From Chelativorans sp. AA-79 (lineage in GTDB: Bacteria > Pseudomonadota > Alphaproteobacteria > Rhizobiales > Rhizobiaceae), in contig NZ_CP120361.1 in assembly GCF_029457495.1 (NCBI RefSeq), positions 62,001 to 126,000 of the forward strand: a stretch of DNA of 64,000 nt, in the 5' to 3' direction. This document shows positions 44,728 to 53,331 of this stretch, one piece after another. The notes below the pieces were generated by a model. It saw only the letters and a list, made by a program, of their open reading frames with translations. It was not told the DNA's origin and did no database searches. Both the position numbers and the translations under genes were made by a program. Position 1 is the stretch's first letter; each line of letters begins with the position of its first letter.

Positions 44728-45543
44728 CTATCGCTCCTCCGCGCCTTTACACAGCCTTCCCAGGGAGGAGAAATGCTCGTTCAGGTCGTCGAGCGCGGCA
44801 AGGTCGTTCTCATCGAGCGTGAAGTCGAAGACGTCAGCGTTTTCTTCCAGATGGTCGCGGCTGTTGGCCTTGGGGATGGGCACGGTCCCGCGTTGCAGGT
44901 TCCAGCGGATGAGCACCTGCGCCGCGCTCTTGCCGTATCGCGCGCCCATATCGCGCAGCACTTCGTCATCAAGCCGCGTGGCCCGCGTGAGGGGGCTGTA
45001 GGCCTGGATCAGTATTCCCTCGAAATCCGCGTGGTGCTTCAGATCCATATCGTGGCCGAAAGGGCTCCACTCGATCTGGTTGACCGCGGGTATCTCCCCG
45101 GTGACGTCGACCAACTGCTCGATGAGCTCGATGGAGTAGTTGCTGACGCCGATGTCGCGCACGAGCCCTTCGTCCCGCGCGCGGATCAGCGCACGCCACA
45201 GCTCCTCGCCGGCGCCCGTGCTGGGCGGCCGGTGGATGAGCATGAGGTCCGCATAGTCGAAGCCGAGTTCTTGCAGATTGGCCTTGGTCGCCTGGTAGGC
45301 GTCCCCGGTTTCTTCCACCTTGGTGACCAGGTAGATGTCCCGGCGGTCCAATCCCGTCCGCCGGAACCCGTCTCCGATGCCCGGTTGCGTTCCATAATCG
45401 CCGGAGGTGTCGATCATCCGGTATCCGAGAGCCAGGGCCGCGGCGATGGTCTCCGCCGTGTTCCGGGTGAGCTGCCATGTGCCCAGCCCGAGGACAGGCA
45501 TATGATTGCCGGTATGCAGCCGGGCGGTCGAAGAGAGATCCAT
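44728..45543 (-). CDS. Aldo/keto reductase, 2,5-diketo-D-gluconate reductase-like
   Basis: The 271-residue NADPH-dependent oxidoreductase has the catalytic tetrad Asp45, Tyr50, Lys75 and His104 (MIDTSGDYG, VTKV, LIHRP) and the C-terminal cofactor segment VPIPKANSRDH. It resembles AKR5-type reductases of aldehydes and keto sugars. GGGAGGAGG precedes ATG 45543. It lies 116 bp from a second aldo/keto reductase on the same strand, so both may be in one transcription unit. Confidence 0.88.
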   Translation of the reverse strand: MDLSSTARLHTGNHMPVLGLGTWQLTRNTAETIAAALALGYRMIDTSGDYGTQPGIGDGFRRTGLDRRDIYLVTKVEETGDAYQATKANLQELGFDYADLMLIHRPPSTGAGEELWRALIRARDEGLVRDIGVSNYSIELIEQLVDVTGEIPAVNQIEWSPFGHDMDLKHHADFEGILIQAYSPLTRATRLDDEVLRDMGARYGKSAAQVLIRWNLQRGTVPIPKANSRDHLEENADVFDFTLDENDLAALDDLNEHFSSLGRLCKGAEER

Positions 45544-45658
45544 CACCACACCTCCTCCCAGCGAGAGCAGTAAAAAACGATTACATCAGGTAATGCGCAC
45601 GCGAGGGAATCGGTTCCAGGCGGACCGGCGCCTTATCGCATCTTCGAACGGTCCCCGC

Positions 45659-46684
45659 CTACAAGCCCGTCGGCGCGTCCCGGTGCATCAGGCCTTCTGC
45701 CTTGAGGTCGGCCCAGAGGCGCGCCGGGATCTCCCTGTCGAGAACCTCGCGATTACCCCTCACCTGCGCGACGCTCTGGCCGCCGGGGATGATCGAACAG
45801 ACGACGGGGCTGAGAAGGGGGAAGCGCAACGCGGCTTCGATGAGCCGCACGCCGTGCCGCGTACAAACCTTCTCGATGCGGGCCACCCGGTCGAGGATCT
45901 CCTGCGGCGCCTCGGAATAGTTGTAATAGGCGCCTGGCACCGCTCCGGTCGCCAATATGCCGGAATTGTACGGCCCGCCGAGAATGATGCCGATGCCGCG
46001 CTGCTCGCAAAGCGGCAGGAAGGTGTCGAGCGCCTCCTGCTCGAGGAGCGTGTAGCGTCCGGCGAGCAGGAAGAGGTCGAAATCACCCCGCTCGGCGAGC
46101 CACTGGCACGACTGCCACTCGTTCACGCCCGCGCCAAAAGCCTTGATGACGCCCTGATCGCGCAGCGAGAGCAGCGCGTGATACCCCGACTCGATGAATT
46201 CCTCGAGCTTCGGCTCCAAGGCCTCCCGCGAGCCGTGCGTGAAGATGTCCAGGTCGTGCGCGTAGAGGATATCGACGCGCTCGACTCCCAGCCGCTCCAG
46301 CGAAAACTCGAAGGAGCGCATCACGCCGTCATAGGTGTAGTCGTAGACCTCGCGCCGTGACGGGGTTTCGAAAAACTTGCCGATGCCGGTGCGCTTCTCC
46401 GGCGAACATGCTTTCAACAGCCGGCCCACTTTGGTCGAAAGCACGTACTCCTCGCGCTTCCTGCCGCGCAGGAAGCGATTGAGGCGCGTTTCGGCAAGGC
46501 CGAGGCCGTAGAGCGGCGCGGTATCGAAATAACGCGAGCCGGTCTCCCAAGCCGCCTCCAGCACCGCGTGTGCCTCTTCGTCGGAGATGGCCTTGTAGAG
46601 ATTGCCGAGCGGCGCAGTGCCGAAACCGAGCTCGCTGAAGGAAATACCGCCATTGCCGATCCGATCGAAACGTCGCGTCTTCAT
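45659..46684 (-). CDS. Aldo/keto reductase, D-threo-aldose 1-dehydrogenase-like
   Basis: The 341-residue protein has the AKR tetrad Asp54, Tyr59, Lys85 and His143 (FDTAPLYG, LSTKVGR, YAHDLD) and the VCSIIPGGQSVAQVRGN segment. It belongs to the group of L-fucose/D-threo-aldose and pyridoxal dehydrogenases that oxidise a sugar to its lactone. The SDR 170 bp away and the SDR/SMP-30 pair at 52.5-54.2 kb would fit later steps of such a pathway. Substrate cannot be assigned from sequence. Confidence 0.85.
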   Translation of the reverse strand: MKTRRFDRIGNGGISFSELGFGTAPLGNLYKAISDEEAHAVLEAAWETGSRYFDTAPLYGLGLAETRLNRFLRGRKREEYVLSTKVGRLLKACSPEKRTGIGKFFETPSRREVYDYTYDGVMRSFEFSLERLGVERVDILYAHDLDIFTHGSREALEPKLEEFIESGYHALLSLRDQGVIKAFGAGVNEWQSCQWLAERGDFDLFLLAGRYTLLEQEALDTFLPLCEQRGIGIILGGPYNSGILATGAVPGAYYNYSEAPQEILDRVARIEKVCTRHGVRLIEAALRFPLLSPVVCSIIPGGQSVAQVRGNREVLDREIPARLWADLKAEGLMHRDAPTGL

Positions 46685-46853
46685 CTCGATTTTCTGCCTC
46701 CGTCCTGAGCGCGCGGACAGTAGAGCCTTTCATGGTCGGATTGAAAGGATTCCGTTCGCATCGGAGCGCCCGCGCCACAACCCGCCTTGACGACAGGCCG
46801 GTGCAGGGTGGCAATCTGTGCGGCAACCGGATGTGATCAGGGAGGAGGAGTGG

Positions 46854-47600
46854 ATGAACCAGATCGATCTTGCCGGGCAGGCGGCGGTCGTCACAGGCGG
46901 CGCACAGGGCATCGGCTATGCGGTGGCCGAGCGCCTCGTTGCCTCGGGCGCCAGGGTCAGCCTGTGGGATGTGAACGAGGAGCTGGTCGCCTCGGCGGCG
47001 GCCTCCCTCGGCGATGCCGTAACGGCGGTCGCGGTCGACATCACCGATTACGACGCCGTCGCCAGGGCGGCGGCGGGGACGGAGAGGGCGCTGGGGACGA
47101 TCGACATCATGGTTCATTCCGCCGGCATCGCCGGAAAGAACGGGCCGCTCGACGAATATGACCTCGGGGAGTGGCGGCGCGTCATCGACATCGACCTCAA
47201 CGGCACCTTCCACGTCAATCGTGCCGTGGTTCCCGGCATGAAGGCGCGAAACTACGGCCGTATCGTCAATATTGCCTCGATCGCCGGCAAGGAAGGAAAT
47301 CCCAATGCCTCGGCCTATGCGGCGGCGAAGGGTGGCGTGATCGCCATGACCAAGGCGCTTGGAAAGGAGCTGGCGGGCTACGATATCGCGGTAAACTGCA
47401 TCACCCCGGCCACGGCGAAGACGCGCATCCTGGACGAGCTCAAGCCGGAATTCATCGACTACATGCTGAGCCGGATCCCGCGCGGACGGTTCCTCGAGGT
47501 GGAGGAGGCGGCAAACATGGTCGCGTGGCTGGTGAGCCGGGAAAACAGCTTCACCACGGCCGCCGTGTTCGATTTGTCCGGTGGGCGCGCCACCTATTAG
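46854..47600 (+). CDS. Short-chain dehydrogenase/reductase
   Basis: The 248-residue SDR has the cofactor motif TGGAQGIG (14-21) and Ser142, Tyr155 and Lys159 (SIAGKEGNPNASAYAAAKG). The usual NNAG motif is changed to HSAG at 88-91. The end FDLSGGRATY is seen in sugar-acid dehydrogenases such as 2-keto-3-deoxy-L-fuconate dehydrogenase, which would fit the neighbouring aldose dehydrogenase, but this is inference. GGGAGGAGGAG just ahead of ATG 46854 decides the start over an ATG 12 codons upstream. It diverges from the two aldo/keto reductases. Confidence 0.88.
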   Translation: MNQIDLAGQAAVVTGGAQGIGYAVAERLVASGARVSLWDVNEELVASAAASLGDAVTAVAVDITDYDAVARAAAGTERALGTIDIMVHSAGIAGKNGPLDEYDLGEWRRVIDIDLNGTFHVNRAVVPGMKARNYGRIVNIASIAGKEGNPNASAYAAAKGGVIAMTKALGKELAGYDIAVNCITPATAKTRILDELKPEFIDYMLSRIPRGRFLEVEEAANMVAWLVSRENSFTTAAVFDLSGGRATY

Positions 47601-47664
47601 CTCCTTCCAATGGCCCGGATTACCCGTTAAATGACTTCCGCTTCCACGAAGAACCGAGGCGAAC

Positions 47665-47934
47665 ATGGTTCCTGCTCTGGCTGCCGTCTGCGCGGCATTG
47701 ATGATGGCCTTGGCCGCACTGCGCGGTTTCCGGCGCAAGGCGAGGCCCGTCGAGCGGCTTTATTCGCTCGCCACGGGCGGCTGGTCGGCCCTGGGTGCGG
47801 CGATCTATTACCCCGCGCTCTACGGGCGCTGGGCGCCGGTCGGCTTGGCCCATAGCCACCTGCTGGTAACCGTTTTCGGCTTCGGCCTGGTGCTCTTAGG
47901 TGTGGTCGGCGCCTCGCTGCTCATCGGCGACTGA
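47665..47934 (+). CDS. Small membrane protein, convergent with cydB
   Basis: The 89-residue product has three hydrophobic stretches: MVPALAAVCAALMMALAALR, TGGWSALGAAIYYPALYG and LLVTVFGFGLVLLGVVGASL, with basic residues after the first. GAGG lies a few bases before the ATG. I do not recognise a family. It begins 64 bp downstream of the SDR gene and ends 19 bp before the cydB stop; co-transcription with the SDR is possible, and a role beside the quinol oxidase is only a guess. Confidence 0.55.
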   Translation: MVPALAAVCAALMMALAALRGFRRKARPVERLYSLATGGWSALGAAIYYPALYGRWAPVGLAHSHLLVTVFGFGLVLLGVVGASLLIGD

Positions 47935-47953
47935 GCAAGGCGCCCGCCGCCGC

Positions 47954-48967
47954 TCAGTGATATCCTTCTCCAGGCTCGACCTTGGCGCGGAACATCCAGT
48001 AGACGAAGGCCGTGTATCCGAGCACGAGCGGCAGCAGGAAAATCGTGCCGATCAGCAGGAAGATCTGCGAGGCGGGCGCGGCCGCCGTGTCCCAGAAGGT
48101 CAGATGCGGCGGCACCAGATAGGGCACGTTCGAGATCACAAGGCCCGCATAGCCAAGCAGGAACAGGAGGATGGCGCCGGCAAAGGGCAGTCCTTCGCGG
48201 CCCTGTTTCAGCCAGCGCCAGATGCCGAACCCGACAAGGGCTGCGGCCAACGGCACGGGCCATAGCAAATAGAGGTTGGGCAGGCTGAACCAGCGCTCCG
48301 CGATGCGGTCGACGGCAAGCGGTGTCCACAGGCTGACGACCGCCATCGCGCCCAGCACGGCAAGCAGGAGCGGCGTTGCGAAACGGCGGGCAAGCGCCTG
48401 CACCGGGCCCGAGGTACGCATGATGAGCCAGGTGGCGCCGAGCAGCCCGTAACCCGCCACCACGGCGAGCCCCACAAAGAGCGAGAAGGGAGTGAGCCAG
48501 TCGAACGCGCCACCGGCATACTGGCCGTCCGCAACGGTGATACCCTGCAGCAGCCCGCCCAGGATCACGCCCTGCAGGAAGGCCGCGACGATCGAGCCGC
48601 CCGCGAAAGCGATGTCCCACATCCTGTGGCTGGGCTTGGCCACCCAGCGGAACTCGAAGGAGACGCCGCGGAAGACCAGCGCGAGCAGCATGCCGAGGAC
48701 CGGCAGGTAGAAAGCCGGCATGATCACCGCATAGGCCATCGGGAAGGCCACCCACAGGCCGCCCCCGCCCAGAACGAGCCATGTCTCGTTGCCGTCCCAG
48801 AAGGGTGCGACCGAATTCATCATCTGGTCGCGTTCCTCCTCCTCGGGCGTGAAGGGGAAGAGAATGCCGATGCCGAGATCGAAGCCGTCGAGGACGACAT
48901 ACATCGCCACCGCGGTGCCGATGAGGCCGGCCCAGATGACAGGAAGATACCATTCCATTGCAGTCAT
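47954..48967 (-). CDS. cydB: Cytochrome bd-type quinol oxidase subunit II
   Basis: The 337-residue membrane protein starts MTAMEWYLPVIWAGLIGTAV and has about nine helices, with DGFDLGIGILFPF and WDGNETWLVLGGGGLWVAFP, characteristic of CydB/CioB. It supports the heme-bearing subunit I in the oxygen-reducing complex. Its start overlaps the cydA stop (ATGA). No CydX-like small subunit was found next to it. Confidence 0.95.
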   Translation of the reverse strand: MTAMEWYLPVIWAGLIGTAVAMYVVLDGFDLGIGILFPFTPEEEERDQMMNSVAPFWDGNETWLVLGGGGLWVAFPMAYAVIMPAFYLPVLGMLLALVFRGVSFEFRWVAKPSHRMWDIAFAGGSIVAAFLQGVILGGLLQGITVADGQYAGGAFDWLTPFSLFVGLAVVAGYGLLGATWLIMRTSGPVQALARRFATPLLLAVLGAMAVVSLWTPLAVDRIAERWFSLPNLYLLWPVPLAAALVGFGIWRWLKQGREGLPFAGAILLFLLGYAGLVISNVPYLVPPHLTFWDTAAAPASQIFLLIGTIFLLPLVLGYTAFVYWMFRAKVEPGEGYH

Positions 48968-50400
48968 CCCTTCGGTGCGGTGAGCGGCTTGCCGGGACCT
49001 TCGTTCGCCGGCCGGCCGGTGGCTTCGCGAGTGGCTTCCTCGGCGGCGGAGAGCGGCCGGTTGGGCACGCCCGCGGCGGCCTCGGTGGCTTCGCCCTTGG
49101 GGCCGGAGTTGATCAGCCGGTTGATGTAATAGATGCCGGTGGCAAACACGATGCCGTAGATGAAGACGAACAGGGCGAGCGTGCCCGCCACGCTCGCCCC
49201 CGGCACGGGCGAGATGCCGTCTGCAGTCCGCAGGTGCCCGTAGACGAGCCAGGGCTGCCGCCCCTGCTCCGTGACGAACCAGCCGGCGAGGATCGCGACG
49301 AAGCCGAGCGGCCACATGTGGGAGGTCGCGCGCAGGAAGAGCCTGTTGTCGAAGAGGCGACCCCGCCACCACAAATAGAGGCCCCAGAATCCGGTGACGA
49401 TCAGCAGCAGGCCGATGCCGACCATGATCCGAAAGGTGAAGAAGACATTGGCGATCGGTGGCCACTGGTCCTCGGGAAAATCCGTGATCCCGAGATAGGT
49501 GCCCTCCCAGTCATGGGTGAGGATGAGCGAGCCGAGGTTCGGGATCGCCACTTCCAGATGATTCGTCCGCGCTTCCTCGTCGGGAAGGCCGAACAGGACG
49601 AGTGCGCCAGGGTCGCGGCCGCTCCAGTGCCCTTCCATGGCCGCAACCTTCACCGGCTGGTGTTCCAGCGTGTTGAGGCCGTGCATGTCGCCGATGACGA
49701 GCTGCAGCGTGGCGGAGACGGCGATCATGCCCACGGCCATCCGCATCATCGTACGGCTTTCTTCGATATGGCGCCCGCCGAGCAGGTAGCGCGCTCCCAC
49801 CGCCAGAACCACGACGGCCGTGGTGAGGTAGGCCGCGTTGAGCATATGCGCGAAACGGTAGGGGAAGCTCGGATTGAAGATGATCTGCAGCCAGTCGAGC
49901 GGATAGGCGACGCCGTCGCGGATTTCGTGCCCTGCGGGAGTCTGCATCCAGCTGTTGGCGGCGAGAATCCAGAATGCGCTGATCGCCGTTCCGGTCGCTA
50001 CCAGGCATGCCGCCACGGTGATGAGCCAGGGCGGGAAGCGGTTCCACCCGAACAGGAGGATGCCGAGGAAGGTTGCCTCCAAATAGAAAGCCGTCAGTAC
50101 CTCGTAGCCGATCAACGGGCCGATGACGTTGCCGGCGTATTCGGAGAAGCGGCTCCAGTTCGTGCCGAACTGATAGCTGAGCACGATGCCGGAGACCACA
50201 CCCATGGCGAAGGAGACGGCGAAGATCTTGGTCCAGAACCGTGCCAGCCGCTGATACTTGTCGTTCCTGGTCCACCGCCAGGCCATCAGCAGTACGGCGA
50301 TGAAAGCCGAAAGTCCTATGGTGAAGGCAGGAAAGATGATGTGGAACGAAATCGTGAACGCAAACTGGATACGCGCCAGCAGGACCGGATCAAATTCCAT
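48964..50400 (-). CDS. cydA: Cytochrome bd-type quinol oxidase subunit I
   Basis: The 478-residue protein carries the heme ligands His20 and His185, conserved Glu100 and Glu108 (GYEVLTAFYLEAT), and GRQPW near 384. It oxidises quinol and reduces oxygen to water without proton pumping. At 478 residues it lacks the long Q-loop insertion of E. coli CydA (522), so it belongs to the short-loop, CIO-like branch. GGAGAG precedes ATG 50400. The 3' end has a charged tail (AEEATREATGRPANEG). Confidence 0.95.
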   Translation of the reverse strand: MEFDPVLLARIQFAFTISFHIIFPAFTIGLSAFIAVLLMAWRWTRNDKYQRLARFWTKIFAVSFAMGVVSGIVLSYQFGTNWSRFSEYAGNVIGPLIGYEVLTAFYLEATFLGILLFGWNRFPPWLITVAACLVATGTAISAFWILAANSWMQTPAGHEIRDGVAYPLDWLQIIFNPSFPYRFAHMLNAAYLTTAVVVLAVGARYLLGGRHIEESRTMMRMAVGMIAVSATLQLVIGDMHGLNTLEHQPVKVAAMEGHWSGRDPGALVLFGLPDEEARTNHLEVAIPNLGSLILTHDWEGTYLGITDFPEDQWPPIANVFFTFRIMVGIGLLLIVTGFWGLYLWWRGRLFDNRLFLRATSHMWPLGFVAILAGWFVTEQGRQPWLVYGHLRTADGISPVPGASVAGTLALFVFIYGIVFATGIYYINRLINSGPKGEATEAAAGVPNRPLSAAEEATREATGRPANEGPGKPLTAPKG

Positions 50401-50546
50401 AGCGCTCTCCACCGCTCCGCATCGCTCCGGCGATCACGTCCGGTTATAATGGAGGAGCGTTCCCGAATGTCCACCCCCGGATGGTTACATCCGGCGCGCG
50501 CCGAATCCCTTGCCGAACACAGGGCCTTCGGGCCGGCGGGCGTTTC

Positions 50547-51662
50547 TCAGTTCGCTAATGTTTCGAGCCAGCTTCCGAAGGTTTCCGTGCTCTCCGGGAG
50601 GTGTGCGTTTCCAAAGGCGCCGCGGCCGAGGGACATCGGGTCCCGCGCGTCACGGGGGCTGTAGCCGAACTCGGCCTTGAATGCGCGGCTGAAATTCGCC
50701 GGCGTGTCGAAGCCGACGGCTTCCGCGATCTCGAGAATGCGCTGGCCGTTGGCCGGATCGCTGAGCGCGGCATGAGCGGCCAGAAGGCGTTTTTTCCTGA
50801 TATAGTGCAGCACCCCGCCGCTGGACTCGAACAGCTGGTAGAGACGCGTGCGCGATATGCCGAGTTCCTGGCAGAGGCTGTCGGGTGTAAGTTCGGGGGA
50901 GGCGAGGTGCTGGTGGACATGGCGCCGCGCCCGTTCCATCAGGCCGGCCGCCTGATGGTCTGCCGTGGGCTTGTGGGCTCCTGAGGGAACACTTACGGTC
51001 ATCATGTTGCGCAGCGTCTGCGCGATTCCCGGAAGATCCTCCGCCACCAGACTGCACAGGGATGCTTCCACGCTGCTCACATAGTCGATCAGCAGCCTAG
51101 CAAGGTTTCCCGATCTGATCGAGTTGTTTGCATCGTCGAGAATCGCCGAGGCATCGCCGAAGAGATCGCGCGGCATGTAGAAGATCAAGGATTCCGCCTC
51201 GGTGATTCGTCCGCGGAACGGGTACCCGAGCGTTCGCAATTCCGCCTTGCCGGGCACGTTGTGGGCGACCCGGCGGTCGACCTCGGTCCAGCTCTGGCCG
51301 CTGCGCAGCAGGCCCAGGCTCCAATGATCGATCGGGCTCGCCCGCAGCTTGATCGCCGACCGCTCATAGCTGTGAGCCGGCGCGCGCTGTTGTACGATCA
51401 GCACCTTCCCCAGATTCCAGGCGACATGATCGGCGGGAAACCCGTGACCTGTCGACACATCGTCCGGCAGCCTGAGGTCCGCAAGCGGCTTCATATAGTC
51501 CTGCCATGCGCCGAACTGATCCCGTGCCGGCAAACTGCGGGTGGAGAACTTCAGCGGTTTCAGAACGGGTGCCCCCTTCCTGAAAGCCTCGGTTCCCGTC
51601 TCCGGTCCCCGCGGCCAGCGGCGCCGCTCCATAGCCGCCCCAGCACCGTTGCGTTCGTCCAT
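50547..51662 (-). CDS. AraC-family transcriptional regulator
   Basis: The 371-residue protein has an N-terminal ligand-binding domain of the AraC_binding_2 type (about 40-215) and a C-terminal double helix-turn-helix, with LCQELGISRTRLYQLFESSG near 255-275 and ILEIAEAVGFDTPANFSRAF near 305-325. I chose ATG 51662 because AGGA sits nine bases upstream; the frame continues 65 codons further. It lies upstream of cydAB on the same strand and across a 0.9 kb gap from the divergent SDR/SMP-30 pair; the sugar genes are the more likely target. Confidence 0.85.
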   Translation of the reverse strand: MDERNGAGAAMERRRWPRGPETGTEAFRKGAPVLKPLKFSTRSLPARDQFGAWQDYMKPLADLRLPDDVSTGHGFPADHVAWNLGKVLIVQQRAPAHSYERSAIKLRASPIDHWSLGLLRSGQSWTEVDRRVAHNVPGKAELRTLGYPFRGRITEAESLIFYMPRDLFGDASAILDDANNSIRSGNLARLLIDYVSSVEASLCSLVAEDLPGIAQTLRNMMTVSVPSGAHKPTADHQAAGLMERARRHVHQHLASPELTPDSLCQELGISRTRLYQLFESSGGVLHYIRKKRLLAAHAALSDPANGQRILEIAEAVGFDTPANFSRAFKAEFGYSPRDARDPMSLGRGAFGNAHLPESTETFGSWLETLAN

Positions 51663-51919
51663 ATCCGTCCTGTGAACTCTCGGCGGACTCTCGCCCATTG
51701 GCCTGCCACTCCGGCCCTCTTCCAACAGTGCTCCCGCCCTCTGGCCTTTTCGAGGCATTCCGGGTCGAAGACATAAAACGCCCGAGTGCGCTGCCTGTTC
51801 CAAATCAACGGTTCGCAGGTGAAGCTGTGCGGCGGCGTCAACTCTTCGCCCTTGCAAGAATGTACTCGATGATAATTCCGCGGATTCTGAGGTAATGACA
51901 GAATTCTCCCATGGTCGTA

Positions 51920-51941
51920 TCTATCGGATGCTGCCGATAGA
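51920..51941. promoter_or_regulatory. Perfect 8-bp inverted repeat, possible operator
   Basis: TCTATCGG-ATGCTG-CCGATAGA is a perfect inverted repeat with a 6 bp spacer, lying about 260 bp upstream of the AraC-type gene start and 620 bp before the SDR. It could be a regulator site or a small RNA hairpin. Confidence 0.35.
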
Positions 51942-52288
51942 GGTCAATTTGTCCTTTCGGGGGAAATAACGGGCCTCTTTGAATACAACTCAGGGTTCGA
52001 GAAGAGTTCCGTGAGGTCCAGAGCTGTTGCTTGGCTTCGCTGAGGACCTGTTCTTATGTTGAATGCAAATCGCGGGCTCGGATCCGCCGCGAATAGGCGT
52101 TGCCGGCTACGGGTTTTCTCGGATCTCCACTTTTGAGGCATTTCTGCCTCGGCGGGGCGCCATGCGGCTTGCCTCGACAGTTCTTCACGGGGTGCGCGGT
52201 GAGATATCCGGCGCAAGCGCCGAGTTTCGAATTCAGCTTGGTGGCCGCTAACCCGCGGAACCGTCCCTCCGAGGATCGGTCACCGAGA

Positions 52289-52314
52289 GAAGACGGCCAG
52301 TGATGGCCGTCTTC
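52289..52314. terminator. Perfect 11-bp hairpin
   Basis: GAAGACGGCCA-GTGA-TGGCCGTCTTC is a perfect stem of 11 bp with a GTGA loop. No T-run follows on either strand, so an intrinsic terminator is not proven; a structured RNA end or regulatory hairpin is equally possible. Confidence 0.4.
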
Positions 52315-52563
52315 TGCAATTCCGCCTCCGCGAGAATCGCTGCTAAGACCGCGCGCTCCCGTTTTCCACATCCCACTCGGTGAATCTCCTTGAAAACGCC
52401 AGACGGCGGAGCCGGGCGTAGCGGCAATGAAGCTCGCTTTCACCGTCCCACTTCTGAGCTTGCCGAACGCTCGAGGGGGGATGCGCGACGAAACCGACAT
52501 GGCTACCCCTTGTTCACTTGGCGGGCTATATAGGCTAACGCGCCAGTCCATGGAGGCGTTCAG

Positions 52564-53331
52564 ATGATGCACACAGGACAATTTCCGGATCTCGAAAATG
52601 CGTCCGTGCTGATCACGGGTGGCGGTATGAGCATCGGTGCCGCCCTTACCGAAGGCTTTCTGCGGCAGGGCGCACGGGTCGCCTTCATCGATATCGCAGA
52701 GAACGAAAGCCGTGCCCTCTGCGGGCGGCTGCATGACGCGCTTCACCGCACGCCGCTTTTCCTGCACGCCGACTTGCGAGACATCTCGGCACTGCGCAAG
52801 GCCGCCGCTGAAGCCCAGGAGGCGAACGGCCCCGTCACGGTGCTGGTCAACAACGCGGCGCGCGACGACCGGCACGAAATCGAGGAGGTGACACCCGACT
52901 ACTGGGACAACAACCAGGCGGTCAACCTGCGTCCCCAATTCTTCGCCGCGCAGGCCGTCGTGCCCGGCATGAAGGCGGCGGGCGGCGGCTCCATCATCAA
53001 TTTCACCTCCATCTCCTACATGATCAACAACGGCGAAATGCCGGCCTATACGGCCGCCAAAGGCGGCATCGTCGGGCTCACGAAAGGGCTCGCCGGCGCC
53101 CTCGGTCCCTTCGGCATCCGCGTCAACGCGCTTGCTCCCGGCTGGGTGATGACGGAGCGGCAGAAGGATCTCTGGGTCACGGAGGAAGGGCTCAAGGACT
53201 TCGTGGCGCGCCAATGCCTGAAGAGAGAACTGGAGCCCGCGGACATGGTCGGGCCGTGCCTTTTCCTGGCGTCCGGCGCTTCGCGCGCGATCACCGCGCA
53301 GACAATCATCGTCGATGGAGGATATCTATGA
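52564..53331 (+). CDS. Short-chain dehydrogenase, sugar 1-dehydrogenase-like
   Basis: The 255-residue SDR has TGGGMSIG (18-25) and catalytic Ser149, Tyr162 and Lys166. The segments NNAARDDRHEIEEVTPDYWD and LAPGWVMTERQKDLW resemble D-xylose 1-dehydrogenase (XylB) of Caulobacter, which makes xylonolactone. Its stop overlaps the start of a lactonase-like gene, the natural next step. GGAGG seven bases before the ATG supports this start. Actual sugar unknown. Confidence 0.88.
   Translation: MMHTGQFPDLENASVLITGGGMSIGAALTEGFLRQGARVAFIDIAENESRALCGRLHDALHRTPLFLHADLRDISALRKAAAEAQEANGPVTVLVNNAARDDRHEIEEVTPDYWDNNQAVNLRPQFFAAQAVVPGMKAAGGGSIINFTSISYMINNGEMPAYTAAKGGIVGLTKGLAGALGPFGIRVNALAPGWVMTERQKDLWVTEEGLKDFVARQCLKRELEPADMVGPCLFLASGASRAITAQTIIVDGGYL

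Larger units (their letters stand above)
51663..52563. other. 0.9 kb gap without a recognisable gene
   Basis: Between the AraC start and the SDR gene I find no credible coding frame. Long minus-strand frames run through it but continue antisense through the SDR, and their composition is typical of shadow reading in GC-rich DNA. The gap holds two perfect inverted repeats, at 51920-51941 and 52289-52314. The region around 51850-52060 is less GC-rich than its surroundings. It may contain promoters, a small RNA or a decayed gene. Confidence 0.55.

Noticed and set aside
52054..53214. Minus-strand frame of 386 codons over the empty gap and the SDR
   Set aside because: The half over the SDR is plainly antisense, and the half over the gap has low-complexity composition with no motif. 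It does not explain the gap.
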